In this document: positions 10,582-21,452 of the stretch, piece after piece | Numbering within the stretch: position 1 is the stretch's first letter | How the letters are laid out: each line of letters starts with the position of its first letter | NCBI RefSeq assembly: GCF_029784135.1 | Contig: NC_073745.1 | Span: forward strand, 81,679,910-81,743,909 | Length of the DNA stretch: 64,000 bases | Origin: Toxorhynchites rutilus septentrionalis | Taxonomy: Eukaryota; Arthropoda; Insecta; Diptera; Culicidae | Direction: 5' to 3' | Position numbers and translations under genes: made by a program | The notes under the pieces: generated by a model | What the model saw: only the letters and a program-made list of their open reading frames with translations | Database searches by the model: none | Told to the model about the DNA's origin: nothing

Positions 10582-13500
10582 CACCTGCCGTTATCTGTTG
10601 GATTTCTGAACATCTGTTGGCAACGAACGTTTTCCATCGAGATGGGTTCGATGCGAACCAGTGTAGACAAATTTCTGAATCTGTCCAGAAAAAATTTTTG
10701 GTTTGAAGTTTTATACTTGTTTCAACCTTTTCGAAGAGATGGCTTAATAACAAGGTGGCACAAAGTTCTAGTCGAGGGAGACAGACTGTTCCGTTTTTCT
10801 TGTTTTTTCCTTTTGGCGCGATCTTTGATTTCGCAATCAGAAGGTTGGTTTTTATTTCACCATCAGATGACATAGCGCGAACGTAAATGCATGCTCCGTA
10901 CGCTCTCTCCGATGCATCACAGAAACCGTGAATTTCTAGATTGATAGGTCTGGATATAGCTTTCGCCCATCTAGGAACAGACAGGTTGGTCAAATTTTGA
11001 AGACTCTCTCTAAACTCCATCCATTGGTGCTGCAGAGCTTCCGGTAACCCTATATCCCAGTCATAATTCTCATACCACAACCTTTGCAGTAACAACTTGG
11101 CCTGCACTACCACTGGACCTACTAGCCCAAGTGGGTCAAATAAGCGTGCGATGTCCGAATAGACAATTCGTTTTGTAATTGGTAGCTGATCACTATGCGT
11201 TGGAGCTTCGAATCTGAACTCGTCAGCGACAATATCCCACTGAAGACCAAGGGTTTTTATAGGGGAAGTAGAAGCATCGATTTTCAACAAAGTGCGCTCA
11301 TCCTTCAGTTGATCCGGTACGTCAGTGAGATTTTCTGGATTGTTTGATGTCCACTTGCGAAGCGAAAACCCGGCAGAATTAGTGAGATCGAGCAATTCCC
11401 TGCAGAGTTGTCGTCCTTCTTCGACAGTATCGGCTCCTGTAAGCAAGTCGTCCATATAAAAATCGCGACCAACGGCGACCGATGCGAGAGCATAGGTTGT
11501 GGTGTTATCTTCGGAAAGCTTCTGGAGGCATTTTGTTGCGAGATATGGAGCTGCAGATGTGCCGTATGTTACGGTTGTAAGCTGATAGCTTTTAATGGGT
11601 TCCGAAGGTGTGTCTCTCCATCTAATTCTTTGTAGGGGTTGATCAGACTTTTGAACTAATATTTGCCTGTACATCTTTTCGATGTCGGCAGTAATGGCAA
11701 ACTGCGGTATCCTGAATCTCAATAGGATTGAGAGAAGGTCGTCTTGAACAACCGGTCCCACTAGTAGCGCATCATTAAGGGATATTCCAGAATCCGTGGT
11801 GCATGATGCGTCGAAGACAACACGAAGTTTGGTGGTGATACTGTCGGGCCTCACAACACAATGATGTGGAAGGTAATAGGTTGGAACAAGCGAGTTATTA
11901 GACGCATCATCATCGACCAGTTTCATATGGCCCAGGTTAACGTACTCGTGAATGAAAGCAGAATATGCTTCCTTCAGCTGAGGGTTCGAATTTAAACGAC
12001 GTTCTAATGAGCAGAATCGACGATCAGCAATATCTCTGGAATTCCCAAGCTGCAAAACCAATGCATCTTTCTTGGGAAGTGCGACAACGAAACGACCGGA
12101 TGAGTCCCGTTTAACCGTTTTAGCGAAATGATCCTCACACTCCTTTTCTTCCAATGATTGAGTGCTCTTGATATGACACGACTCAGTTTCCCAGAATCGC
12201 GTAAGTAGATTTTCGATTGAGGCTTCTAGTACTACATTAGCTACATTGGCGACAGCAGTTCGTTGTTTCTCATCCTTCACTTTTCCAGATACCACCCATC
12301 CCAAAGCGGTGTTTTGCAAAATGGGTCCATCGGCACCGATTTTAATCTGACCATCACGCAAAAGCTCATAGAAAACTTGCACGCCAAGTATTAGGTCGAT
12401 ACGTCCCGGTTTGTTGAACGAAGGATCGGCTAACGTAGCATCGGAAGGCAATGTAAAGTCGTTGATATCAACTAGTTTATTAGGCAACTGCATTGTAATC
12501 TTGGACAGCACGTGAAATTTCCAGTTGTCCTCAAAATCAGCACGTTGGGATTGAACGCGAATAATGGTAGAGTATTTTGAAGTAGTAGATGACAGCCCTA
12601 CTCCGCTAATAGGTATGAATTCTCTGGTACGTTTTAGTTGCAGCGTTTGCACCAGACGTTCCGAAACAAAATTCAGCTCAGAACCGGAATCCAAGAGCGC
12701 TCGAGCCCAAACGAAATTTGTTGTTGAATCATAAACTTTAACAAGTGCAGTAGAAAGCAAAACAGTGGCAGGAACTAAGCGACATATTTGATTGGTAGGC
12801 GACGAAAAGTGGCTAGTCGAAGGGGCAGTGACCGTTGGCTTTGGATTAGCAATCGGCTGACCCTGTTGGGTAGATTGTACGCTTTGCAATTGGTTATTCG
12901 GAACAGATGACGACTCATGCTGCGAACCCGCGGATGATGACGAGGACGACGACGATGGTTCAGATTGGATGGATTTATTAGTATTCATCGGGGCGGACGG
13001 ACGATGCAGCATCGTATGGTGTTTTTGGTGGCATACACGACATGTTCCACCGGAGCAATTATTAGCGATATGCGACGACGATCCAAGACAATTTATGCAA
13101 AGCTTTTTAGATTTCGCTTCATCGAATCGTTGTATTGGAGTTAGCTTTCGAAAGTGTTCACACTGATATGGTGAATGTGCAGGTTTTTTACAAAATGGAC
13201 ACGAACTTTTAGGAACAATGGCTGAATGATTTGTGGTTAGCTTCGGTGCCTGGTAGTTTGTACGCTGTGAAGGGGAGGAGCGAGACAAATCTTGCGATCG
13301 GGATCTAGATCCAGCTAAAGACTGCAAGACGAGTCCGTGTGAGCGAAGGAATTCAACAAGTTCAGTGTAGGTTGGAACATTTGTCGATTTACGGTGGGTC
13401 TCCCAAAGACGCAAGGTTGTTTGATCGAGGTGCGAACTCATCATGAACACTAGCATCGTGCTCCAGTTTTCAGGATTTTCCCCCGCCTTTTGCAGCATTT

Positions 13501-14272
13501 TCAAATTACGCTCAAAATCGTCGATTAACCGATTAAGGGATTCCGCACATTCCCTTTTCATACCATCAATAGCAAAGAGTGCTTCGACGTATGACTTAAC
13601 GAGAAGGTATTTATTCTCATATCGCCTATCGAGCAGATCCCATGCAACCGAATAATTGTCTGCTGTTATCTCTATCACATCAATCACACGCTTCGCATCT
13701 TTACAAAGAGATGCTACCAAATAGGAGAATTTATCTACCTGACTAAGCATGGGGTTTGAGTCGATCAGGGACAGAAATGTATCACGAAACGATCGCCACT
13801 CCTTGATCGATCCGTCGAATAGAGGCAATTTGCTTTCAGGCAGTTTTACTCTAGCTGTGGAAGTATGAGCAGGAATCGATTGCACTACAGGTGAGGGGTT
13901 AGTACCATGCGATCGCAATTTGTTAGTGATAAAACCCTTTATTCTCAAGTAAATCAGCTCAAATTCTGCACGTGAATCCTGGTTCACATGTTCAATGCAC
14001 ATCGGATCAATTTCTCCTTCTACTTGCTGCGTTTGATCTAAAGCGGAAGAGTCAAAACTTTCTTTCAACCTGGCTTGAAACTCATCAGAGCATTCCAATT
14101 GCAATCTGGCATCCATAAATTCTGAAAAAATGCCTTCTAAACGTTCTCTCCAACCTTCAAGCATATAAATATCTCTATCTTCTTGATAAGTTTGCACTAG
14201 ATGTTCCAAATTATTTAGCGAGTCTCGCAGAAAACGTTCACGTTTTTCCAGCTTCTTAAGCTCCGTAGCCAT
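10574..14272 (-). CDS. BEL Gag-Pol polyprotein: gag, protease, RT, RNase H
   Basis: I place the start at the ATG 14272-14270 (MATELKKLEKRERF); the longer open frame upstream to 14320 begins with GTG. The N-terminal third is a Pao/BEL gag with coiled-coil-like residues. Cys/His knuckles follow (CPFCKKPAHSPYQCEHF, then CINCLG...C, CRVCHQKHH). The protease has the active-site word LLDSGSELNF. The reverse transcriptase has the YMDD box (codons near 11447-11458), and RNase H begins around IHGFCDASERAYGA. The frame stops at 10574, where the reading passes to the integrase frame through a one-base shift. A Ser-rich linker (about 12890-12960) separates gag from protease. The rest of the long frame is free of stops, which fits a very recent insertion. 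Confidence 0.95.
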   Translation of the reverse strand: MATELKKLEKRERFLRDSLNNLEHLVQTYQEDRDIYMLEGWRERLEGIFSEFMDARLQLECSDEFQARLKESFDSSALDQTQQVEGEIDPMCIEHVNQDSRAEFELIYLRIKGFITNKLRSHGTNPSPVVQSIPAHTSTARVKLPESKLPLFDGSIKEWRSFRDTFLSLIDSNPMLSQVDKFSYLVASLCKDAKRVIDVIEITADNYSVAWDLLDRRYENKYLLVKSYVEALFAIDGMKRECAESLNRLIDDFERNLKMLQKAGENPENWSTMLVFMMSSHLDQTTLRLWETHRKSTNVPTYTELVEFLRSHGLVLQSLAGSRSRSQDLSRSSPSQRTNYQAPKLTTNHSAIVPKSSCPFCKKPAHSPYQCEHFRKLTPIQRFDEAKSKKLCINCLGSSSHIANNCSGGTCRVCHQKHHTMLHRPSAPMNTNKSIQSEPSSSSSSSSAGSQHESSSVPNNQLQSVQSTQQGQPIANPKPTVTAPSTSHFSSPTNQICRLVPATVLLSTALVKVYDSTTNFVWARALLDSGSELNFVSERLVQTLQLKRTREFIPISGVGLSSTTSKYSTIIRVQSQRADFEDNWKFHVLSKITMQLPNKLVDINDFTLPSDATLADPSFNKPGRIDLILGVQVFYELLRDGQIKIGADGPILQNTALGWVVSGKVKDEKQRTAVANVANVVLEASIENLLTRFWETESCHIKSTQSLEEKECEDHFAKTVKRDSSGRFVVALPKKDALVLQLGNSRDIADRRFCSLERRLNSNPQLKEAYSAFIHEYVNLGHMKLVDDDASNNSLVPTYYLPHHCVVRPDSITTKLRVVFDASCTTDSGISLNDALLVGPVVQDDLLSILLRFRIPQFAITADIEKMYRQILVQKSDQPLQRIRWRDTPSEPIKSYQLTTVTYGTSAAPYLATKCLQKLSEDNTTTYALASVAVGRDFYMDDLLTGADTVEEGRQLCRELLDLTNSAGFSLRKWTSNNPENLTDVPDQLKDERTLLKIDASTSPIKTLGLQWDIVADEFRFEAPTHSDQLPITKRIVYSDIARLFDPLGLVGPVVVQAKLLLQRLWYENYDWDIGLPEALQHQWMEFRESLQNLTNLSVPRWAKAISRPINLEIHGFCDASERAYGACIYVRAMSSDGEIKTNLLIAKSKIAPKGKNKKNGTVCLPRLELCATLLLSHLFEKVETSIKLQTKNFFWTDSEICLHWFASNPSRWKTFVANRCSEIQQITAGGI

Positions 14273-14871
14273 TGTGCTCGACGGTAGCCGCAGAATAGTT
14301 AATCGAACCTCGCGATCCACACGTGCTTATCAAAATTCCGATATTTTTTTTTTCAATCGATCAAGCAAAAATACGAAAATATCTGCGACTCAGGAATAAC
14401 GCTCGATTTGGCCTTTCTAGAAGCTCAGCTCACATGCAGCATGCAAATTGTACTTACAATCTTCGATGACTAATCCAAGCCACGCCACTCGGTATGCCCA
14501 AGCCACGCTACTCAAACCAGATAACGCCACCAGGTACAATGGATCTCTCGAACAATACAGCATCCATCGGACAATAGCAATCAGCAATACCACTTGAGAA
14601 ATGCGACTTGGCGCCACTTAACAGATTTTTTTTATCACACGGATTTTGGATCACTTTTGTCTTCTTTATTCTGTTCAGAATATTGGCTATTGGACGTTGT
14701 CCAGTTAATGTCACAAAATTTCTTTGCACAACGTTTCACAGAGTTCAATCACTTTTTCTCGTTTTTGGGCACGAGAATTATTTCCCGTCAGAATAGCACT
14801 AATTTTCCTATCACTTTGACACCGAATCGCGAATGCGCAAGAACAATTTCCCGCCAGAGTTCGAAGTATCC

Positions 14872-14885
14872 GGTTCGAAGGACCA
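14872..14885 (-). promoter_or_regulatory. Candidate primer-binding site of the BEL element
   Basis: Seven bases inside the 5' LTR, the - strand reads TGGTCCTTCGAACC. A TGG-initial sequence just downstream of the 5' LTR is where a tRNA 3' CCA end would prime reverse transcription. I cannot match it to a particular tRNA by eye. Confidence 0.4.
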
Positions 14886-14892
14886 CTTTTAA

Positions 14893-15196
14893 TGTTCACG
14901 ATAATACGGAAAATTGTTCTTGACGCCGACAAATTTATTTAGAATGCGAACGAATGACCGGTGTTACTTGTCGACACTTTATTGGGAAATAAGAGACCTG
15001 CTGCTATCTGCTCAAGCTTTATATAGGCTGCTGTGATCGAGATTTAAGTGGCAATGAACCGGAAGAGCAGTAACAGATCGGCTGATGCGCGTATTGTGGT
15101 AAACGAATAGAGCTAGATGCTAAAGCTAGATGCTAGAGCTAGATGAGCAAGAATTTATAGCAGCAGTCTGTCCATAAAATATGGAACGCGTAAACA
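14893..15196 (-). repeat. 5' LTR of the BEL element
   Basis: A 304-bp copy of the LTR, identical to 7643-7946 except for one base that I could find. It carries the upstream promoter of the element when read on the - strand and is followed by the target duplication GTATC at 15197-15201. Confidence 0.95.
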
Positions 15197-15201
15197 GTAT
15201 C

Positions 15202-16330
15202 TTTGTACCTTTGTCTGTAGCGCTGTACCACATTTATAGAAATTTAACCCCCTTCCTGTTGACCGATTGATCTGAAATTTGGAACACATCTTTATCTCTG
15301 GTGTCATTATAGAACTGCGTATTCCATGATCTTGAAAATCCAAGATTACAGCCGCGACAAAATGGCGGATTATGTACATATTTTCTCAAAATCCCATCAT
15401 CATGGGTTTTCCCAAAACCCCATCAATATGATAATTCGATAATGAGAGGAATTGACTATTAGATTACAGTTATTTATAAAAAATGCAAATCCAAAATGGC
15501 CGCTACCACAAAATGGCGCCATACAAATTTTTTCCAAAACCTCATCAATATGGGTATCAAAAGAAAGTTCTCGACTAGAAGAATATAGCAGATCATGAAA
15601 AATCCAATTCCGAGATGGCCGCAGTCCCAAAACAACTAATTACCTTTTAAATGGTTCCATTCAGCTTGACCTGTTTGTATATATGTTTGGATATTTGTAG
15701 GGTTGTTCCACATTAATAAAAAATTGACCCCGTTCCTGTTGACTGATTGATCTGAGATTCGGTAGACACCTTTAATTCTACTGTCATTATAAAACTGCGT
15801 ATTTCATGATTTTGAAAATTCAATTTGACCGTCGCAAAAAAATGGCTGAATAACTTGACTTGGAGAACACGAAACATAAGAAACAACATAAATTTAAAAA
15901 GGTCATGGTCAGGTCAATGTGTCAATGTGGGACAACCCTACAAACACTCAAACTCTACCCTACAAACCCAACCCTACAAACACTCAAACATACATACAAA
16001 CAGGGCAAGCTAAATGGAACCATTAAAAAGTAATAGTTTATTTGGGAACTACGGTCATCTTGGATTTGGATTTTTCATGATCTACAGTGCTCTACCAGTC
16101 GAGCACTTTCATTTGATACCCATATTGATAGGGTTGTGAAAAAAGAATTTGCATTTTTCATAAACAACTGTATTCTACTAATCAAGCCCTTTTATTTGAT
16201 ACCCATATTGATGGGGTTCTATTAAAATATGTAATCCGCCATTTTGTAGTGGCCGCCATCTTGGATTTGCATTTTTCATAAATAACTGCATTCTACTAGT
16301 CAAGTCCTTTCATTTCACACCCATATTAGC
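15202..16330. repeat. Dispersed repeat with long inverted arms (BEL target)
   Basis: This continues the repeat begun at 7593. Two arms at about 15530-15705 and 15960-16143 are inverted relative to each other. Both contain AAATGGTTCCATT, GTTTGTATGTATGTTTG-like words and ATATGGGTATCAAA. Similar text occurs at 23880-24298 in inverted orientation. No protein is encoded; it looks like a non-autonomous element or a pile of related copies. Confidence 0.65.
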
Positions 16331-16394
16331 TATTCAATATAGAATTATTATACAAATTATTCAAAAAAAAATTATTTAATTATTAATTATTTAA

Positions 16395-16453
16395 AATACT
16401 CCGGATAATCGAATCCCAGATAATCGAGTCTCCGGATAATCGAGTCCGACCTG
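16395..16453. repeat. pogo-like terminus with three subterminal repeats
   Basis: Read on the - strand from 16453, the text begins CAGGTCGGACTCGATTATCC and repeats the word ACTCGATTATCYGG three times. It is bordered by TA at 16454-16455. A CAG start and TA border are typical of pogo/Tc1-related termini. The opposite end was not found. Confidence 0.45.
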
Positions 16454-16619
16454 TATACTTACTGTGAATTTAATATCATTCAAATCCACGAACAAAACAT
16501 GTTTGCTCTTGTTTCTTGTTTTGGTTTATCTATTTTCTCTTTTTTTCTTGTTTATCGTATGCTACTTATTTTTGAAAAATATTTTCCGACATAATTTCAT
16601 ATTTAAGTTTAATTTTCCT

Positions 16620-18660
16620 CCTGCTTTACTTTGGCTCGATAATACTATATAACGTTTATGTTGTTTGAATGCGTTTGCTGCTTTTGTTTTCTTACACATC
16701 TTTACAAGTACAATCTTCTTCTCCTCCTCCTTCTTCTTCTTCTTCTTCTTCTTCTTCTTTTTTTCTTCTTCTTCTTCTTTTTCTTCTTCTTATTCTTTTC
16801 TTTCTTCTTCTTTTTTTCACTTTGTGGGTTCATTGCCTCTGTTTCCGCTCCTCCGCAGTTCTGATTTTCTGGTTTTTAGACTTTCTGGATTCCTGATTTT
16901 CTAATTTTTAGATTTTTCAATCGATCTTTTATTTTCAGATTTTCAGATTTTCTCATTTTCTGATTTTCTGTTTTTCTAATTTTCTGATTTTGTGATTTTC
17001 TGATTTTCTGATTTGCTGAATATCTGATTTTCAAATTTTTAGATTCTTTTCTTATTTTCTTATTTTCTGATTTTCTGATTTTCGGATTTTTTTATTGATC
17101 CCTGATTTTCCTGGTTTTCGTTCCAATTAATTTTCTAATTTCTTAAATTATTGTTTTTCAGATGTTCTACCTTTCTACGTTTTAACTTTTCTATTTCTCT
17201 TCTCCACTTTTCTAATTTTTTATTACCTTTAGATTTTCCTCCCTTCTGCTCTTATGCTTCTTTGACCTTCTGCTTTTTTGTCTTTCCTGTCCTAATTTAT
17301 TGTTTTTCATTTATTCTGTTGCTCTGATTTTCTGGTGTCCCGTTTCTTCTACTCTTCTGTTTCATTGCTTTATTGTTTTTTCTACTTATTTGATCTCTAC
17401 TTTTTTACTTTTCAGCTTTTCTACTTTTCTGGTTTTCTACTTTCCAGTCCTTCTGGTTTTTATTTATTTTTTATTTTTTTATCTTTTTTTGCCCTTCTGC
17501 TCTTCTGAATTTCAGCTCTATTGCTCCTTTGTGTCTTTTGCTTTATTGCTTGTTTATTTATTTTTTTTTTGCTTTTTTGCTCTTTATTCGTTCGTCAGGT
17601 TTTTTTGATTTTCTGATTTTCCGATTTTCTGATTTTCCGATTTTCGAATTGTTTTTATTGATTCTTGATGTTTCTGGTTTCTGTATTTACTGATTTACTG
17701 ATTTTATGATTTGCTGACTTCCTATATTTTTAATTTTCTGATTTTCTACTTTTCTACCTTTCAGCTTTTCATCTTTTCTTCTTCTCTACTTTTCTTATTT
17801 TTTATATGTTTTGGATTTTTTCGTTTTTCTGCTTATCTGCTTCTTTGACTTTTTGTTTTTCTGCTTCTCAATTTTTCTCCTTTTTTGTCTTTCCTATCCT
17901 GATTTATTATTTTTCATGTATTCTGTTGTTATGATTTTCTATTCTCCTGCTTTTTTGCTCTTCTGTGTCTTTGCTTTTTCTACTTGTTTTGCTTTCTAGC
18001 TTTTCTACTTTTCAGGTTTTATACTTTTCAGTCCATCTGGTTTTTATTTCTTTATTCCTCGTTGTTTCTACTTTTCTGTTTTCAGCTTTTTTCGCTCTTC
18101 TGCTCTTCTGATTTTCAGCTTTATTGGTCTTTTGCTATTTTTTTTGTTGCTTGTTTACTTTTGTTTCGCTTTGCTATTTTACTTTTATACTGATTTTCTG
18201 ATTATCAAATTCTTAGATTCTATTATTTTCTGATTTTCCGATTTTCGAATTTTTTATTGATTCCTGATTTTTTTGGGTTTTCGCATGTATTGATTTTCTG
18301 ATTCGTTGATTTCTTAAATTATTGATTTTCAGATATTCTACTTTTCTACCTTTCAAATTTTCTACTTCTATACTTTTCAATTTGTCTAATTTTCTAGAAC
18401 TTTTGGATTTTTCTGCTTTTCTGCTCTTCTGCTTCTTTGACTTTCTGCTGAAAAGCTTTTGCTTTTTGTTTTTCTGACTTGTTTTTTTTGGTATTCTATT
18501 TTTTTGCTTTTCTGCTTTCTGCTTTTATGTTTTTGAGTTATTCTGTTGTTCTCATTTTCTATGCTCCTGCTTTCCTGCTATTGTTTTTTTTTTTTTGCTT
18601 TTCTTCTTTTCTGTTTTCTACTTTTTTTAAACTTTGCCGGTTTTTTGCTTTTCCGTTTAC
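16620..18660. repeat. Long polypyrimidine tract (degenerate TTTTCTGA minisatellite)
   Basis: The + strand is almost entirely T and C with scattered G and A for about 2 kb. It begins with a CTT/TTC microsatellite (about 16720-16815), then repeats of TTTTCTGATTTTCTGATTT-like words that drift along the tract. Several open frames occur only because the tract lacks purine-rich stop codons; their Phe/Leu/Ser-only peptides are not genes. Confidence 0.9.
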
Positions 18661-19040
18661 AACTAAAACGTTGCAGAATCAAGAAAAAAATAAAACAAGA
18701 AGAAACCAAATTATGCATAGAAAAAGTGACGAGAAAAAAACCAGTATATAAAAATAAGTTGAAGAAGGAAGCAAAATAGGACACAAAAAAGGAAAAGGTT
18801 AACGAGTTAGCCAAAAAGTAGTAGTCATTTATCAAAAAATCAGGCCGACGTTGCTGTTGGCTGAAAAAGAGTGTATGCACGAGAACTGAAAAACAAATTA
18901 CTTTGTAAGCATTCATAAATAAGAAGTAGCGAAATTTGTTTGAATAAAAAAAAACTAGTTTAACCTTATCATTAAAAGCTTGTCTCAAAATTCGTTTCTG
19001 TATCTGTAACGCCTCTGGGTCTGCATTTATTTCTGTGTTT
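18661..19040. other. Short A/G-rich interval between two pyrimidine tracts
   Basis: Base composition switches to A/G-rich on the + strand. No gene is seen. Confidence 0.5.
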
Positions 19041-19330
19041 TCCGTGCTCTTCTGTGCTTATCTGTAATCTCACAAGCTCTTCTATACTCTTGTGTGTTCT
19101 TACACGCTCTTTAGTGCTCTTCTGGACTCTTCTATGCTCTTCTGTGATCTTCTGTACTCTTCTATACTCTTCTATGATCTGTTGTGATCTTGTTTCACTT
19201 TCTAAGCTCTTCTATTCTTTTTTTTTTACTTTTTTGTGCACTTCTGCACTCTTTCGCTCCTGCTCCTTTTTTTCTACTTTTCTTCTTATTCTGATTATTT
19301 TTCGGATTTTTTTTTTACTTTAGTAAATCG
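19041..19330. repeat. Second pyrimidine tract (CTCTTCTGTR array)
   Basis: An imperfect tandem array of about 10-bp units such as CTCTTCTGTG and CTCTTCTATA (19070-19215) is followed by T-rich text. It extends the asymmetric tract of 16620-18660. Confidence 0.85.
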
Positions 19331-20577
19331 ATTTTTTAATCCACTGCAAGCTTCTCTTGAGGCGAGTTATTCGAAACTATGTTCACTATACACCGTGTCC
19401 AATATATTCTCATACAATTTTTTACCTCGCTATAGTGGTGAAGCAGTGACGCATACGCTATCTTGGTGTTGATGAGATCCTGCACTATATTTACACAATC
19501 CATTGACGGATCTGTTCGATTATCTTTAATCAGAGTCTATTGTTTATCAACGATGAAAGAGATTCATGCTGTGGTGATAAAGAAAAAGTTTTTATCGAGC
19601 CATTAGGAGACGCCGTGAGACTTCCTCGTTGGATGACCGGAAATGATCCGACAGTAGCAAGTGAATAAGATCGTCTGGGAGCGAATACGTAATCGTAATC
19701 GTAATCGAAAATGCACAATTCGCATTACATTCGTACATTTTTCGAAACATTTCTCGTTTGTACAAATATTCGCTGCCCAGCCAGTAAGGAATGAATTGAT
19801 TTATTTTTACCATACTCATATACTACATAATTCCGACAAAGAAAACTTAACCGCTATCATTCTACCGGTGGGAAACTGTGACATAATACAGTAAAATGTC
19901 CCCCACACAAATCACGTTCGGAAATGTCGAATGCTTGTTCGAATGAATGTGCTACATTGACATGCTCAAATGAATGCAAAGGAAACCATCACCAACAGCT
20001 TCAATCGTCTTGTTGCATACCACGCTGGAAAAATTTTATACGCGCTAATATCAAGCACATCAAGGCCAACATCATCCATTCACTTACCATACCCATCATA
20101 ACAAACAACCGTTGAGTTCAGCTCCGAAAAAGGAAGCATAAAAAATATTCTCGTTACTTCACAATAACGGAAAATATTTACTCTCCCTTAATATCCCGCT
20201 AAACACATTCTCGCGGGAGTACATTATTTTCCTTCCATTCTATTTTCCGTTTTCAACATTCCCAAAACCACTAGGGGGAGAAGAAAATTGAACTCATCGT
20301 CCCTTTCTTTTCGCCGACTGTCATTTTCCTTCTGCCACGTGAAGCTTAAAAATTGATACAAACGACCCTGTGGTGACCCTAAAGCACAAATCGCAACAAA
20401 CATTCGTTCTTCATTATCGATTTTCTAAATTGAATATTATAATGTCGTGGCTCCCGCTCCACCGCTGCTGCGATTTTTGCCCCCAAAAGCTAGGAAAGCA
20501 CCGAAAAAATCCATTATCTCTACCCGGAAAAACAACATAATAACTAATTTATGATTTCCACTCTATCTTTTTTGCAG
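19331..20577. other. AT-rich stretch upstream of lipocalin exon, probably intron
   Basis: No recognisable coding sequence. If the lipocalin first exon lies further upstream, this is its intron. The last bases are a polypyrimidine stretch ending in CAG at 20575-20577, a good splice acceptor. Confidence 0.45.
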
Positions 20578-20800
20578 TTCCTCGGCATCTGGTACGTGAT
20601 ACAGAAAACGGGAACCGCCTCCACGTGCGTCCTGTACAACATCACCAAAGGGGACGAGCCGGGCGAGTACGACATCGAGCAGCTGTCCCAAAAGGCGCCC
20701 CTTTCGGTGGCACCCATCAAGCACGAGTACAGCTACACCGGCAAGCTGACCGTAACCGATAAGGATGTCCCAGCTCGTATGACCGTCCGATTTCCGTTGA
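20578..20800 (+). CDS. Lipocalin (apolipoprotein D-like), internal exon
   Basis: The exon follows TTTTTTGCAG and ends before GTAAGT. It encodes FLGIWYVIQKTGTASTCVLY, which holds the GxW signature of lipocalins, a Cys that usually pairs in the fold, and the next strands of the beta-barrel to MTVRFPL. Lipocalins of this group are secreted carriers of small hydrophobic molecules such as lipids, retinoids or bilins. The exon ends with one base of a Ser codon, completed by the next exon. The signal peptide and first residues must be on an upstream exon that I could not find, so the gene is incomplete here. The sub-family (NLaz, GLaz or Karl type) cannot be decided by eye. Confidence 0.85.
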
Positions 20801-20937
20801 GTAAGTTCCGTCATTAGTACCTAGTAACGTCGCCCATTCCTCCCCGCGTAGAATGGCGCCACGCTACGCTCGAACGCTGCCACATTCTCTCTCTCTAACA
20901 TGCCACATTGTCTTTCCGTCGTGTTGTGTTGCCACAG

Positions 20938-21089
20938 GTGTTGCCGGATCCGCTAAATTTGTTGTTTTCATGACCGATTACGATACATTTGCGGGGGTGT
21001 TCTCGTGCCAGAAGATTCCGTTCGGACATCGTCAGAGTGCCACCATCCTGTCCCGCACACGGGATCTGGACAAGATTTATGTGGACAAG
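20938..21089 (+). CDS. Lipocalin, next exon
   Basis: It is preceded by GCCACAG and followed by GTAAGG, and the phase fits exon 20578-20800 (one base plus two). It encodes VAGSAKFVVFMTDYDTFAGV then FSCQKIPFGHRQ...LSRTRDL, the central lipocalin strands. The words MTDYDTFA and LSRTRDLD match the TDY...WSR-like region that is conserved in the family. The preceding intron is only 137 bp; the following one is about 6.05 kb and is full of repeats. Confidence 0.85.
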
Positions 21090-21395
21090 GTAAGGAGCGA
21101 GACAGAGAGAGAGGAGCCTTTGCTATAAAATTTGAAGTTGTTTTTCTACGTGATTCATACGGATGTGACATTGGAGGAAACACATACCCATGTCACGCGT
21201 ATCTTACAATCCGCTTACAATTATTTCACACAAATTCGTTAGGCCGCATCATAATCCCCAATTAATGTACAAGCATACAACCTCTGCCATAGCTTTTTGA
21301 GAGCCTCAACAACCAGCGTTGAACCATTATTGAAAGGGAAAATGGTTTATTGCCATTTGGGAACAAGCATGACAGCGGAAATGTTTCGTTCTATC

Positions 21396-21452
21396 TAAGA
21401 GACGAACGAACTCTCAGAGTTTAAAGTCTCTCTAATTCAATACCTTCCTTCC
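21396..21452 (-). mobile_element. 5'-truncated SINE fragment
   Basis: The 57-bp piece matches the 3' end of the SINE family seen at 22341-22531 and 59248-59452 (AGAGACGAACGAACT ... TACCTTCCTTCC). It is bordered by the perfect 11-bp repeat TTCGTTCTATC (21385-21395 and 21453-21463). This is a retroposition event with heavy 5' truncation. Confidence 0.75.

Larger units (their letters stand above)
7643..15196 (-). mobile_element. BEL/Pao LTR retrotransposon, young, near-complete
   Basis: The element is 7554 bp and reads on the - strand. It is bounded by two 304-bp LTRs (TGTT...AACA) and by the 5-bp target duplication GTATC at 7638-7642 and 15197-15201. Comparing the LTRs by eye, I find one difference (G against A at the TTGTCGRCAC position, near 7724 and 14974), so insertion was recent. 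Gag, protease, reverse transcriptase, RNase H and integrase are all present in BEL/Pao order, with no envelope gene. The only coding lesion I see is one frameshift near 10575. It sits inside an older dispersed repeat whose two halves flank it. Confidence 0.95.

Noticed and set aside
10510..10875. ORF of 121 codons on the + strand
   Set aside because: It lies entirely opposite the BEL polyprotein, which has clear domains on the - strand; it is a shadow.
14872..14885. A tRNA gene fragment (GGTTCGAAGGACCA)
   Set aside because: The T-loop-like word is too close to the CCA for a tRNA end, and the position just inside the LTR fits a primer-binding site.
16658..18751. Several ORFs of 60-100 codons in the pyrimidine tract
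   Set aside because: The peptides are only Phe, Leu, Ser and Cys in all three frames; they result from base composition, not coding.
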